Shown: positions 23,955 to 32,289, numbered from the stretch's first letter. The stretch: 37,905 bases of DNA from an uncultured Roseovarius sp. (GCA_934501475.1 CAKSUL010000017.1:1-37905); one strand, 5' to 3'. A program made the numbers and translations. The notes: generated by a model from the letters alone, not told the origin.

Positions 23955-24412
23955 TCGACCTCGATTCAACCGACCGGCGCATCCTGCGCGCCCTGTGCGA
24001 GGACGCCACCCAAAGTGCCTCGGCGCTTGGGCGTCAACTGGGCCTGTCGCAGCCCGCGACATGGCGGCGGATCAGGCGGCTATATGACAGCGGCGTGATC
24101 AAGGGGCAGCGGCTGGATCTGGATCTGGAGCGGCTGGGCTTTGGCGTTTCGGTCTTTCTGGGGGTCAAGCTGGCCACCAAGGGGCGCGTCAGCCTTGAGG
24201 ATTTCGAACGTGCGGTAACGGCCATCCCCGAGGTGCAGACCGTCGAGCATATCCTGGGGCTGTATGATTACCGGCTGCGCATCGTCGCCCGCGACATCCC
24301 CGATTTCGAGAGGGTGCTGCGCCGCCGGATCATGACATTGCCCGGTGTCGGCGATGTCGAGGCCAATGTCCTGCTCAGCGAGGAGCGCCGCCCCGGCCCC
24401 ATCGGCGCATGA
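23951..24412 (+). CDS. Lrp/AsnC family transcriptional regulator (second of a pair)
   Basis: A 153-residue Lrp/AsnC regulator with the same architecture as its upstream neighbour but clearly diverged: HTH with LGRQLGLSQPATWRRIRRLYDSGVI, RAM domain with HILGLYDYRLRIVARDIPD and RRRIMTLPGVGDVEANVLLSE. The GTG start (23951) sits in the GTGA overlap with the first regulator. Co-translation of two paralogues suggests they may form hetero-oligomers or respond to two ligands. The next gene is a class V aminotransferase 114 bases on, a natural target. It is not like the NirDLGH/AhbAB heme proteins, which share the fold, because the RAM pattern is ordinary. Confidence 0.9.
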   Translation: MIDLDSTDRRILRALCEDATQSASALGRQLGLSQPATWRRIRRLYDSGVIKGQRLDLDLERLGFGVSVFLGVKLATKGRVSLEDFERAVTAIPEVQTVEHILGLYDYRLRIVARDIPDFERVLRRRIMTLPGVGDVEANVLLSEERRPGPIGA

Positions 24413-24526
24413 CGCAACGCGGCGATTGACGCCGCACCGGGGCGGGGTATGACGGGTGCGACGAACGCTTTGCCTTTGGTGCGCCCGCGCGGTAGCCAAT
24501 GGGCAACAGATACAGGAGACAGATCC

Positions 24527-25654
24527 ATGACCGCCCTTCTCAACGACATCGACCCCGACGGCCTGCTGGAATATTCGGTCGTGTTCACCGACCGGTCGCT
24601 GAACCACATGTCGGTGATCTTTCAACAGGTGATGCGCGATATTTCGGGCCTGCTGAAAGAGGTCTACAAAGCCGATGCCGTGGCGCTGATCCCCGGTGGC
24701 GGCAGTTATGCGATGGAGGCGGTGGCGCGCCAGTTCGGCAAGGATGCCCATGCGCTGATCGTGCGCAACGGCTGGTTCTCGTATCGCTGGACGCAGATCT
24801 TCGATGCCGGGCAGTTCACGTCCGACACCACCGTCTGCATGGCGCGCCAGACCGGCAACGGGGCGACAGCGCCCTTTGCCCCGGCCCCGATCGACGAGGT
24901 GGTGGCGAAAATCCATGAGGCCAAGCCCGATGTCGTCTTTGCGCCGCATGTCGAAACCTCGGCGGGGCTGATCCTGCCGGATGACTATCTCACCGCATTG
25001 GCCAGCGCCGCGCATGAGGTCGGGGCGCTGATGGTGCTGGACAGCATCGCGTCGGGCTGTGCGTGGGTCGACATGAAGGCGACCGGCGTCGATGTGCTGA
25101 TCTCGGCGCCGCAAAAGGGCTGGTCGGCGTCGCCCTCGGCGGGGATGGTGATGATGTCCGAACGCGCGCTGGAGCGGCTTGCGGCAACGCAATCGGACAG
25201 TTTCGCGATTGACCTAAGGAAATGGCACCAGATCATGCAGGCCTATGAAAACGGCGGCCATGCCTATCACGCCACCATGCCCACGGATGCGCTGCGTGCG
25301 TTGCGCGACACGATGCTGGAAACCCGCGATTACGGGTTTGAAAGGCTGCGCTCGGCACAGTGGGAACTGGGCGATGGCGTGCGCGCGATGCTGGCCGAAA
25401 AGGGCGTGACCTCGGTCGCGGCCGAGGGGTTTGGCGCGCCGGGTGTGGTGGTCAGCTATACCGATGATCCCGCCATTCAGAACGGCAGTAAATTCGCCGC
25501 CGAAGGGATGCAGATCGCCGCCGGTGTGCCGCTGCAATGCAATGAGCCAGAGGGCTTTCGCACCTTCCGTCTGGGCCTGTTCGGGCTGGACAAGCTCTAT
25601 GATGTGCAGGGGGCGCTGATGCGTCTGAAAAGCGTGCTCGACAAGGTGCTCTGA
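24527..25654 (+). CDS. class V PLP-dependent aminotransferase (alanine-glyoxylate type)
   Basis: A 375-residue fold-type I PLP enzyme of aminotransferase class V. LIPGGGSYAMEAVARQF forms the phosphate-binding turn, MVLDSIAS holds the Asp that contacts the pyridine nitrogen (about 172), and SAPQKGWSASPSAG holds the Schiff-base Lys (about 197). It resembles alanine/serine-glyoxylate or related small-substrate transaminases; the exact pair of substrates cannot be assigned. ATG 24527 is preceded by ACAGGAG. It lies after the two Lrp-type regulators, which suggests amino-acid-responsive control. Confidence 0.88.
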   Translation: MTALLNDIDPDGLLEYSVVFTDRSLNHMSVIFQQVMRDISGLLKEVYKADAVALIPGGGSYAMEAVARQFGKDAHALIVRNGWFSYRWTQIFDAGQFTSDTTVCMARQTGNGATAPFAPAPIDEVVAKIHEAKPDVVFAPHVETSAGLILPDDYLTALASAAHEVGALMVLDSIASGCAWVDMKATGVDVLISAPQKGWSASPSAGMVMMSERALERLAATQSDSFAIDLRKWHQIMQAYENGGHAYHATMPTDALRALRDTMLETRDYGFERLRSAQWELGDGVRAMLAEKGVTSVAAEGFGAPGVVVSYTDDPAIQNGSKFAAEGMQIAAGVPLQCNEPEGFRTFRLGLFGLDKLYDVQGALMRLKSVLDKVL

Positions 25655-25660
25655 GCGGGG

Positions 25661-26857
25661 TCAGCCGCGCGCGCCCAGACCCAGCCGCATCAGCGTCTTG
25701 CGCACCGGCGCCAGCGAATAGATGGCGTTCAGCCCCATCGCGCGCGCATCGCGCAGGGGCTGGGCGTGCATCTGCGAGGCGCGGTTCAGCAGGTCGATCC
25801 CGGCCACCCGCGCGCAGATTTCGCCGTGCCGACGCTTGTGATAGCTGTCCAGCATTGCCCGGTCGCCCAGCCGGTCAGGCGCGGCCACGGCCAGATCCAG
25901 CAGAACGCGCATATCCCCCAGTGACATGTTCAGCCCCTGCGCGCCGATCGGGGGCACCACATGCGCGGCCTCGGCCACCAGCGCCACACGCTCGCTGGAC
26001 ATGCGCCGGGCGATCTGGCTGATGATCGGCCAGACCGTGCGCCGTGAGGCCAGCGTGAGCGGCCCGAACAGATGGCACGAGCGGCGGTTCATCTCGGCCT
26101 CGAATGCGGGCGTGTCCAGCGCGGCAAGGCGCAGGGCCTCGGGGCCGTCCTCCATCCACACGATCGCCGAGGATGGCAGCCCCTGATAATCGGGCAGCGG
26201 CACAAGGGTGAACGGCCCGCCCGAGCGGTGGATCTCAGTCGACACATTGCCATGTGGAATCGGATGCGTGACCGCAAAGGCCAGCGCCTTCTGGCCATAG
26301 CGGATTGTCCTGACGCTGATCCCTGCCGCCTCGCGGATGGGCGACGCGCGCCCGTCAGCCGCGATCACCAGCCTTGTGCGCACCAGCGTGCCGTCCGATA
26401 GCGTGACGCGGGCCTCGGCCTCGCGGGTGAACAGGCCGGCCGTGCCGGTGCCGGGGCGGAATTCGACATTGGGCATGTCACCCAGATGCGCCGCCATTTC
26501 ACGCCGCAACAGCCAGTTGGGCAGGTTCCAGCCAAAGGGCAGGTCGGATATGTCGGAGGATTGAAATTCCTTGGTCAGGCGCGGCTCCGGCTCAACCCCG
26601 CCGGCATCGACGATCCGCATCACCCTGAGTTCCGCGGCATGCGGCGCCAGACGCGCCCAGAGGCCCGCCCGCTCAAGCAGGGTCTGCGCCGGTTGCAGGA
26701 ACGCGGTCGAGCGCAGATCGGCCCCTTGCGCATCACGCTCGATGATCGGCGGGGCCGGATCGACGCACAGAACCGAAAATCCGGCATTGCCGAACACCGC
26801 CGCCGCCGTCAGCCCCGCGACACCGCCACCGGAAACCACAATGTCAAAATCGCTCAT
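25661..26857 (-). CDS. UbiH/UbiF-type FAD-dependent hydroxylase
   Basis: A 398-residue flavoprotein monooxygenase of the UbiH/UbiF/Coq6 family, expected to hydroxylate the ubiquinone ring precursor at the inner membrane using NADPH and oxygen. The FAD-binding GGGVAG turn is at 10-15. The second FAD motif reads VALVAEAAHVVPPIGAQGLN, where the usual GEAAH or GDAAH is AEAAH. ATG at 26855-26857 follows CAGGGG; a longer frame to 26929 is less likely. Which ring position it modifies cannot be told. It is convergent with the aminotransferase, six bases apart, and sits downstream of the HAD phosphatase on the same strand. Confidence 0.88.
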   Translation of the reverse strand: MSDFDIVVSGGGVAGLTAAAVFGNAGFSVLCVDPAPPIIERDAQGADLRSTAFLQPAQTLLERAGLWARLAPHAAELRVMRIVDAGGVEPEPRLTKEFQSSDISDLPFGWNLPNWLLRREMAAHLGDMPNVEFRPGTGTAGLFTREAEARVTLSDGTLVRTRLVIAADGRASPIREAAGISVRTIRYGQKALAFAVTHPIPHGNVSTEIHRSGGPFTLVPLPDYQGLPSSAIVWMEDGPEALRLAALDTPAFEAEMNRRSCHLFGPLTLASRRTVWPIISQIARRMSSERVALVAEAAHVVPPIGAQGLNMSLGDMRVLLDLAVAAPDRLGDRAMLDSYHKRRHGEICARVAGIDLLNRASQMHAQPLRDARAMGLNAIYSLAPVRKTLMRLGLGARG

Positions 26858-26953
26858 CTCATGCGCCCCTGTCTTGCCTGCGCCCAAGGTAATCCCGGCG
26901 CGGGATACGCACCAGCGGCATCTGGTCACGGCGCTGCGTTGCGGCTGGGCGGT

Positions 26954-27598
26954 TCACGAAAGCTGCGCCAGAAACGCGCCCAGATCGTCGGTATGGTGGT
27001 GGATATGCGGCGCGCCCTCGGCCACCGGGGCCACATGCACCGTTTGCATCCCCATCGCATGGGGCACGATCAGGTTGCGCGGATCATCCTCGAACATGGC
27101 GGCCCGGTCGGCACGCAGCCCGTCGCGGGCGAAGACCTGATCGAACGCCGCCTTTTCGGGTTTGGGCAGAAAGGTCGCGTGCTCGACCCCGTAGATCGCG
27201 TCAAAAATACCGCTGAGGCCGCGCGCGGCGATCACCCGCTCGGCATAGGGGGCGGTGCCGTTGGTATAGACGATCTTGCGGCCGGGCAGGGCGGTGATGG
27301 CGCGGCGCAGATCGGGATCGGGGCTGAGCTGATCCAGCGAGATATCGTGCACTTCGATCAGGTAATCCGCGGGGTCCATGCCATGTTCGCGCATCAGGCC
27401 GGCCAGCGTGGTGCCATGGTTGTGCCAGTATTCCAGCCGCAACTCGTTGGCCTGCGCGTGCGTCACGTTCAGCGTGTCCATGACGAATTGCGTCATCTTG
27501 ACCTCGATCTGATCGAACAGCCGCACGGCGGGCGGATAAAGCGTGTTGTCGAGGTCAAAGACCCAGTGATCGACATGTGTGAAAGACAGTTTTGGCAT
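26954..27598 (-). CDS. HAD-family pyrimidine 5'-nucleotidase
   Basis: A 214-residue HAD hydrolase of the SDT1-like pyrimidine 5'-nucleotidase group. The catalytic FDLDNT motif is at 14-19 (nucleophile Asp15), motif II is VYTNG, and motif III/IV are PKPEKAAF and FEDDPRN. YPPAVRLFDQIE after motif I is typical of the group. The role would be dephosphorylating pyrimidine nucleotides or related metabolites. I chose ATG 27598 (MPKLSF), where family similarity begins; its ribosome-binding site is weak. It is divergent from the GntR regulator gene with a 151-base gap. Confidence 0.87.
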   Translation of the reverse strand: MPKLSFTHVDHWVFDLDNTLYPPAVRLFDQIEVKMTQFVMDTLNVTHAQANELRLEYWHNHGTTLAGLMREHGMDPADYLIEVHDISLDQLSPDPDLRRAITALPGRKIVYTNGTAPYAERVIAARGLSGIFDAIYGVEHATFLPKPEKAAFDQVFARDGLRADRAAMFEDDPRNLIVPHAMGMQTVHVAPVAEGAPHIHHHTDDLGAFLAQLS

Positions 27599-27749
27599 GG
27601 GGCCAAGGATACAGCGTGCGGCGCGCGGGGGAAACCACATATTCCGTCGCGCGCCTGTCTGGTGATATCAAGGGGATGCGGGGTTGATTGCAGGTTCCCG
27701 CAAGGGGTAGGGTCGCGTATCCATTCGTCATTACGGGATTTTCCGGATC

Positions 27750-28394
27750 ATGAAGCCAGTTCAGAAAGACGCCTATTCGCTGGTTCTGGAGGCGATTGAC
27801 GTCGGAATCTACAAACCCGGTGACCGGCTGGTGGAAAGCGACCTTGCGGAACGCTTTGGCATGTCGCGCACACCGATCCGCGAGGCGCTGCAGCGGCTGG
27901 AAACGCAATCCCTGCTGGCCCGCGACGGGCGCAGCCTGATCGTGGCGTCGCTGGATCACAACCAGATGGCCGAGCTTTACGTCGTGCGCGCCGAGCTTGA
28001 GGGGCTGGCCGCCAGTCTTGCCGCACGCCACGCCACCGACGAAGAGGTGCGCGTGCTGCGCGACATGGTGGAAGCCGACCGCGCATTGCTGGGCCAGCCG
28101 GGGGCGATGGCGCGGGCCAACCGGCGGTTTCACAAGCAGATCCACCTGGCCTCGCATAACCGGTTTCTTGTTCAGCAACTGGATCTTGTGCATCGCTCGA
28201 TGGTGTTGATGGCGACGACATCGCTTGCCGCCGTGGGGCGTGACAAGGACGCGATCGACGAACATGACGCGATCGTGCGCGCGATCGAGGCGCATGACAG
28301 CGCGGGCGCGCGTGACGCGCTCAAGTCACATATTTCAAAAGCGTTCGTGACCCGGCTGAAGCTGGATTCCGGTGAGGTCAACTCCACCATCTGA
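27750..28394 (+). CDS. GntR/FCD family transcriptional regulator
   Basis: A 214-residue regulator with an N-terminal GntR winged helix (about 8-70: YKPGDRLVESDLAERFGMSRTPIREALQRLE) and a C-terminal FCD ligand-binding domain (about 80-205), which normally holds a metal and a carboxylate. Visible FCD residues include ELYVVRAELEGLAASLAA, HKQIHLASHN and EHDAIVRAIEAHD. The start ATG 27750 has only GGAT upstream. The last 60 bases overlap, tail to tail, the 3' end of the glycosyltransferase gene on the other strand. Ligand and targets are unknown; the divergent HAD nucleotidase is one candidate. Confidence 0.9.
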   Translation: MKPVQKDAYSLVLEAIDVGIYKPGDRLVESDLAERFGMSRTPIREALQRLETQSLLARDGRSLIVASLDHNQMAELYVVRAELEGLAASLAARHATDEEVRVLRDMVEADRALLGQPGAMARANRRFHKQIHLASHNRFLVQQLDLVHRSMVLMATTSLAAVGRDKDAIDEHDAIVRAIEAHDSAGARDALKSHISKAFVTRLKLDSGEVNSTI

Positions 28395-30284
28395 GGCCGG
28401 CGCGTTGACCAGCGCAAGGGAATGGCCGTGACGTGTCTTGTCCCAGAAGAACGGCGCGAAAACCATCTCGTAGAGGGCCTTGTAGGCGGCGATGGTGCCC
28501 AGGGGGGCATAGAACGGCATCGACGGCGTCCAGCGCATCAGGTGGCGGTGCGCCCGCCCCGAAACCGAGAATGTGTGGATCGCGACATTCAGCACCTCGA
28601 CGGCCAGAAACAACTGCCCGACGCGCATCAGCACCTCACGCGACAGCACCGGGTCCAGAGGGTGCGGCAGCCCCAGCAGCACCAGCCAGAAGGACCACAG
28701 GAACGGCGCCAGCATGAATTGCGACAGCGCGGTGATGAAATGCGCCTGAAAGCCCCAGAATTTCCACGCGCCCAATTGCCGATAGAGCAGGCGCGGGCGG
28801 CGCATATGCACTAGATAGGTGGTCATGTACCCCTTGAGCCAACGCGAGCGTTGCTTGATCCAGGGCCAAGCCCGGCAATTGGCCTCTTCTCCGGTGACGG
28901 TGCCGATCACCTCGGTGCGATAGCCATGCCGCGCCAGCCGAAAGCCCAGATCGGCGTCTTCGGTCACGTTATGGGCATCCCACCCGCCCAGTTCCTCAAG
29001 CACATCGCGCCGGAAATAAAGCGTTGTCCCGCCAAGCGGAATCGCAAAGCCCAGCCTGGCAAGGCCGGGCAGCATGGTGCGGAACCAGGTGGCGTATTCG
29101 ATGGTGAAACAGCGCGCCAGCCAGTTTTGGCGCGGGTTGTAATAATCCAGAATGCCCTGAAGACAGACCAGATCCGGCGGCGCGGTCTGAAACCGGCGCG
29201 CGATCGTGGTGATCTGATCGGGGTCCGGCGCATCCTCGGCGTCGAAAATGCCGATGATGTCGCCCTCGCAAAAATCCAGCGCATAGTTCATCGCGCGCGG
29301 TTTCGTGCGCGGCTGGCCATCGGGCACCACCACGGCGCGCATCCATGGGGGCAGGTCGATCTCGGCCAGGGTCTGACGGGTCAGGGCATCGTTTTCCTCA
29401 AGCACCAGAACCACATCGAGCAGGCATTTGGGATAGGTCAGGCGGCTGAGCCGCTTTATCAGGGCATGGGCGATCTCGGTCTCGCGAAACAGCGGCACCA
29501 GAACCGAAACCTTGGGCAGTTTCTGACCGCTCGAGACGGGGGGCGGCTGCGTTTCGGGGTTTCCGGCCATGATTCGCGCGCAAAAGGCGGCCGTTTTCAG
29601 CGCCGCGGACACCAGCAACGTGAAGGCTGCCCAGCCGATGAATACCGAAAACAGCAGCGTCGGAAAGGCAAAGCTGAGCGCAATGCACATCCCGATGACC
29701 GCCAAAGTCGCGGCCAGCCTGCGATAGGGGGCGGCCGACCAGTTCCGACAACTCTCGATGAGGGGCACGCGCGATTGGGCGACGCGGGTCAGGGCCGCGC
29801 GGTTCTCATTTGCGGTCATGTCCTGAATATCGCGACGCGGCGCGATCACGATCGGCAATGTGCCGATATCGGCCTGTTTTGATGCCGGCAGATCCTCGAT
29901 CAGGGCCGACAGCGCCGTCGGGTCGCTGAGCGCGAGATGAGGTTTTCCCTCCATATCAATGATTTGCGCGCTTCCGTGACGCAGGAATATACGCGCGTCA
30001 ATGTCGGTGCTGGGTGTGCCTGCGTCCTGCAATTGATCGGATGCCAGCACGATGGTGTTTGCACGGCACGCCTGCGCGGCCAGTATCTCGGCCTCGCTTG
30101 CCAGTCCTTCGGCCTGGAGAACCCGCGCCAGAGGGGCGTCGCAATATTGTTGCACCAGCTGGGCCAGCTTGGCATCGGCACGCGAAATCGTGCCAACCTG
30201 CACCAGATCGGCCCCCAGATCCTGAAGCGGGCCGACGTTGTACAGGGCCTGCGCGTCCAGTTGGCGCAGCTCTGAAATGCCCAT
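28335..30284 (-). CDS. family 2 glycosyltransferase with N-terminal MshEN/T2SSE_N-like domain
   Basis: A 649-residue membrane glycosyltransferase. Residues 1-135 resemble the type II secretion ATPase N-terminal/MshEN module: PLARVLQAEGLASEAEILAAQA and KPHLALSDPTALSALIEDL. Two hydrophobic helices follow (about 190-230), then a GT2 catalytic domain (257-490) with DAED (348-351), GGTTLYFRR, the acid TEDAD (441-445) and QRSRW (478-482), the QxxRW signature of processive BcsA-like synthases. More membrane helices follow to about 600. It probably makes an exported polysaccharide. The ATG at 30282-30284 has a near-perfect GAGGAG, but this is buried in a hairpin (see separate entry). The 3' end overlaps the GntR gene by 60 bases. 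The product is unknown. Confidence 0.85.
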   Translation of the reverse strand: MGISELRQLDAQALYNVGPLQDLGADLVQVGTISRADAKLAQLVQQYCDAPLARVLQAEGLASEAEILAAQACRANTIVLASDQLQDAGTPSTDIDARIFLRHGSAQIIDMEGKPHLALSDPTALSALIEDLPASKQADIGTLPIVIAPRRDIQDMTANENRAALTRVAQSRVPLIESCRNWSAAPYRRLAATLAVIGMCIALSFAFPTLLFSVFIGWAAFTLLVSAALKTAAFCARIMAGNPETQPPPVSSGQKLPKVSVLVPLFRETEIAHALIKRLSRLTYPKCLLDVVLVLEENDALTRQTLAEIDLPPWMRAVVVPDGQPRTKPRAMNYALDFCEGDIIGIFDAEDAPDPDQITTIARRFQTAPPDLVCLQGILDYYNPRQNWLARCFTIEYATWFRTMLPGLARLGFAIPLGGTTLYFRRDVLEELGGWDAHNVTEDADLGFRLARHGYRTEVIGTVTGEEANCRAWPWIKQRSRWLKGYMTTYLVHMRRPRLLYRQLGAWKFWGFQAHFITALSQFMLAPFLWSFWLVLLGLPHPLDPVLSREVLMRVGQLFLAVEVLNVAIHTFSVSGRAHRHLMRWTPSMPFYAPLGTIAAYKALYEMVFAPFFWDKTRHGHSLALVNAPASDGGVDLTGIQLQPGHERF

Positions 30285-30319
30285 GAATATACTCCTCGCG
30301 CAGCACGGCTGCGAGGAGT
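30282..30319 (-). promoter_or_regulatory. hairpin occluding the glycosyltransferase ribosome-binding site
   Basis: On the minus strand, ACTCCTCGC (30319-30311), an 11-base loop and GCGAGGAGT (30299-30291) form a perfect nine-base-pair stem. The 3' arm contains GAGGAG, the Shine-Dalgarno sequence seven bases before the ATG at 30284-30282. Translation initiation should be blocked while the stem is formed. This layout fits an RNA thermometer, a small-RNA or protein target, or simple expression damping. Confidence 0.65.
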
Positions 30320-30333
30320 TTCGTTCAATTCAG

Positions 30334-30370
30334 TTAACGATGTGTAAACGAAGCCTTAACAGGGCGTCAA
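30334..30370 (-). promoter_or_regulatory. promoter-like elements with a CtrA-like site
   Basis: On the minus strand, TTGACG (30370-30365), an 18-base spacer and TACACA (30346-30341) could drive the glycosyltransferase gene. Overlapping the -10 is TTTA-N7-TTAAC (30348-30334 approximately), one mismatch from the alphaproteobacterial CtrA site TTAA-N7-TTAAC. The transcript would start near 30334 and carry the ribosome-binding-site hairpin in its leader. Confidence 0.35.
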
Positions 30371-30401
30371 AACAGGGGCTTTAAGCAGGAAATCGACACG
30401 A

Positions 30402-31550
30402 TCAGGCGCACATGGAGTCGGCGAATCTCTCGAACAGGTAGAAACTGTCCTGTGGTCCGGGGCTGGCCTCGGGGTGGTGCTGCACCGAGAACACCGGGCG
30501 GCCGGTCACGCGCAACCCGCAGTTCGACCCGTCGAACAGCGAAACATGGGTCTCGACAAGGCCCGCGGGCAGGGATTGGTTATCGACGGCAAAGCCATGG
30601 TTCATCGAGGTGATTTCAACCTTGCCGGTCTCGACATCTTTGACCGGGTGATTTGCGCCGTGATGGCCGTGATTCATCTTGATGGTCTGCGCGCCAAGCG
30701 CCAGTGCAAGCATCTGATGACCAAGGCAAATCCCGAAAACCGGGATATTGGCGTCAAGCACGCCACGGATCGTCGGCACCGCATATTTCCCGGTGGCCGC
30801 CGGATCGCCGGGACCGTTGGAGAGGAACACGCCATCGGGCGAATGGGCCAGCACCTCTTCGGCGGTGGCGGTGGCGGGCAGCACGGTCACCTCGCATCCG
30901 ACCGAGGCCAGGCAGCGCAGGATGTTGCGTTTCGCGCCATAGTCGATCGCCACCACCTTGTGGCGCACTTCGGTCTGGCGGCTATATCCGTCGGGCCAGG
31001 CCCACCGCATTTCATCCCAGCGATAGGATTGCGCGCAGGTCACTTCGCGCGCCAGGTCCATCCCTTCGAGTCCGGGAAATTTGCGGGCCTTTTCAACCAG
31101 CGCCGTCACATCGAATACGCCGTCGGGATGATGCGCAAGCGCCGCATGGGGCGCGCCCTGCTGGCGGATGGCGCGGGTCAGGCGGCGGGTGTCGACACCG
31201 CCGATGGCGATGCGTCCGCGCGAGACCAGCCAATCCGACAGGGTCTGCGTTGCGCGCCAGTTGCTGGGCTGGGTGGGGTCCCATTTGACCACCATGCCGG
31301 CGGCGACGGGTTCGGCGGCTTCGTCATCTTCGGGGTTCATCCCGGTATTGCCGATATGGGGAAAGGTGAAGGTGACGATCTGACCCGCATAGGAGGGGTC
31401 TGTCATGATCTCCTGATAGCCGGTCATGGCGGTGTTGAAACACAGTTCGGCCACCGTGTTCCCGGTTGCGCCAAAGCCGCGCCCGTAAAACACCGTGCCA
31501 TCCGCAAGAGCCAGACAGGCGGTTGGATGCGCTTGGGGCGTATGGGGCAT
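30402..31550 (-). CDS. carA: carbamoyl-phosphate synthase small subunit
   Basis: The 382-residue glutaminase subunit of carbamoyl-phosphate synthase, which feeds ammonia to CarB for arginine and pyrimidine synthesis. The N-terminal CPSase domain begins ACLALADGTVFYGRGFG and includes YQEIMTDPSYAGQIVTFTFP. The class I glutamine amidotransferase domain has FLSNGPGDP, the nucleophile Cys in FGICLGHQ, and the His/Glu pair in VQHHPEASPG. Of two close ATGs, I chose 31548-31550 (MPHTPQ) because GGAGAG precedes it; the upstream one at 31574 lacks a ribosome-binding site. carB is not in the window. It is divergent from the YqeY-like gene over 274 bases. Confidence 0.95.
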   Translation of the reverse strand: MPHTPQAHPTACLALADGTVFYGRGFGATGNTVAELCFNTAMTGYQEIMTDPSYAGQIVTFTFPHIGNTGMNPEDDEAAEPVAAGMVVKWDPTQPSNWRATQTLSDWLVSRGRIAIGGVDTRRLTRAIRQQGAPHAALAHHPDGVFDVTALVEKARKFPGLEGMDLAREVTCAQSYRWDEMRWAWPDGYSRQTEVRHKVVAIDYGAKRNILRCLASVGCEVTVLPATATAEEVLAHSPDGVFLSNGPGDPAATGKYAVPTIRGVLDANIPVFGICLGHQMLALALGAQTIKMNHGHHGANHPVKDVETGKVEITSMNHGFAVDNQSLPAGLVETHVSLFDGSNCGLRVTGRPVFSVQHHPEASPGPQDSFYLFERFADSMCA

Positions 31551-31663
31551 GGCGGTGCTCTCCGGGTCGGTCATATGGGGCGAAAATCAGCGCGAACCTA
31601 AGGCCGCCCGCGGGGCGGGTCAAGGGCATACGCCGCCGGGGGTGCGACCCGTCGGGCGGGCTG

Positions 31664-31692
31664 TTGCCACCGGCGCAGGTATTGGATAGGGT
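31664..31692 (+). promoter_or_regulatory. possible promoter for the YqeY-like gene
   Basis: TTGCCA (31664-31669), a 17-base spacer and TAGGGT (31687-31692) lie about 130 bases before the YqeY-like start, in the gap divergent from carA. The match is moderate; the rest of this 274-base gap is GC-rich with no obvious gene. Confidence 0.3.
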
Positions 31693-31824
31693 CGCACTCT
31701 TGTGAGGCGCGGTTTGCGGCGGTTTTGCCCGTGGGGCCATGTGGCACGCGGCGCGCACTCGGGATGTTGCATGCGTCTTGCGCCGGATCGGGTGTGCGGC
31801 GCTTTTGTCCAAGGATGGAACGGG

Positions 31825-32289
31825 ATGACTTTGCGTGACCGGATTGATACGGCCCTGAAACAGGCCATGAGAGACAAGGACAGCGCCCGCCTTGCGACGC
31901 TCAGACTGATCAATGCGGCGATCAAAGATCAGGAGATTACCGCGCGCGGCACGGATGGCGATACGACGGTGGGCGATCCCCAGATCCTGGCGATTCTGGG
32001 CAAGATGACCAAGCAGCGCCAGGAGAGCGTGCGCGCCTATGAAGAAGGTGGCCGGATCGACCTGGCCGAGCGCGAGCGCCTCGAGATCGGCGTGATCGAG
32101 GAATTCCTGCCCAAACAGCTGAGCGAGGACGAAACCAGCGCCGCGATCAAGGCGGCGATCGCCGACACCAACGCCGCGTCGATCCGCGACATGGGCAAGG
32201 TGATGGGCGCGCTCAAGGAAAAATACACCGGGCAGATGGATTTCGGTGCGGTCGGGCCACGCATCAAGGACATGCTGAGCCAGAAATGA
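31825..32289 (+). CDS. YqeY/GatB-related domain protein
   Basis: A 154-residue, all-helical YqeY-family protein (GatB/YqeY domain): MTLRDRIDTALKQAMRDKDSARLATLRLI at the N-terminus (longer than shown as motif), RQESVRAYEEGGR and EEFLPKQLSE in the middle, and GKVMGALKEKYTGQMD near the end. The domain resembles the tRNA-binding tail of the GatB amidotransferase subunit, but stand-alone members have no firm function. ATG 31825 follows CCAAGGA at good spacing, so I reject the longer frame. It is convergent with the DUF2244 gene, 15 bases away. Confidence 0.88.
   Translation: MTLRDRIDTALKQAMRDKDSARLATLRLINAAIKDQEITARGTDGDTTVGDPQILAILGKMTKQRQESVRAYEEGGRIDLAERERLEIGVIEEFLPKQLSEDETSAAIKAAIADTNAASIRDMGKVMGALKEKYTGQMDFGAVGPRIKDMLSQK

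Noticed and set aside
23951..24412. Lrp-fold pair as siroheme decarboxylase (NirDLGH/AhbAB-like) subunits
   Set aside because: Both proteins have ordinary helix-turn-helix and RAM patterns, and no heme d1 genes are nearby.
30474..31601. 375-codon plus-strand open frame opposite carA
   Set aside because: Antisense shadow; carA motifs are complete on the minus strand.
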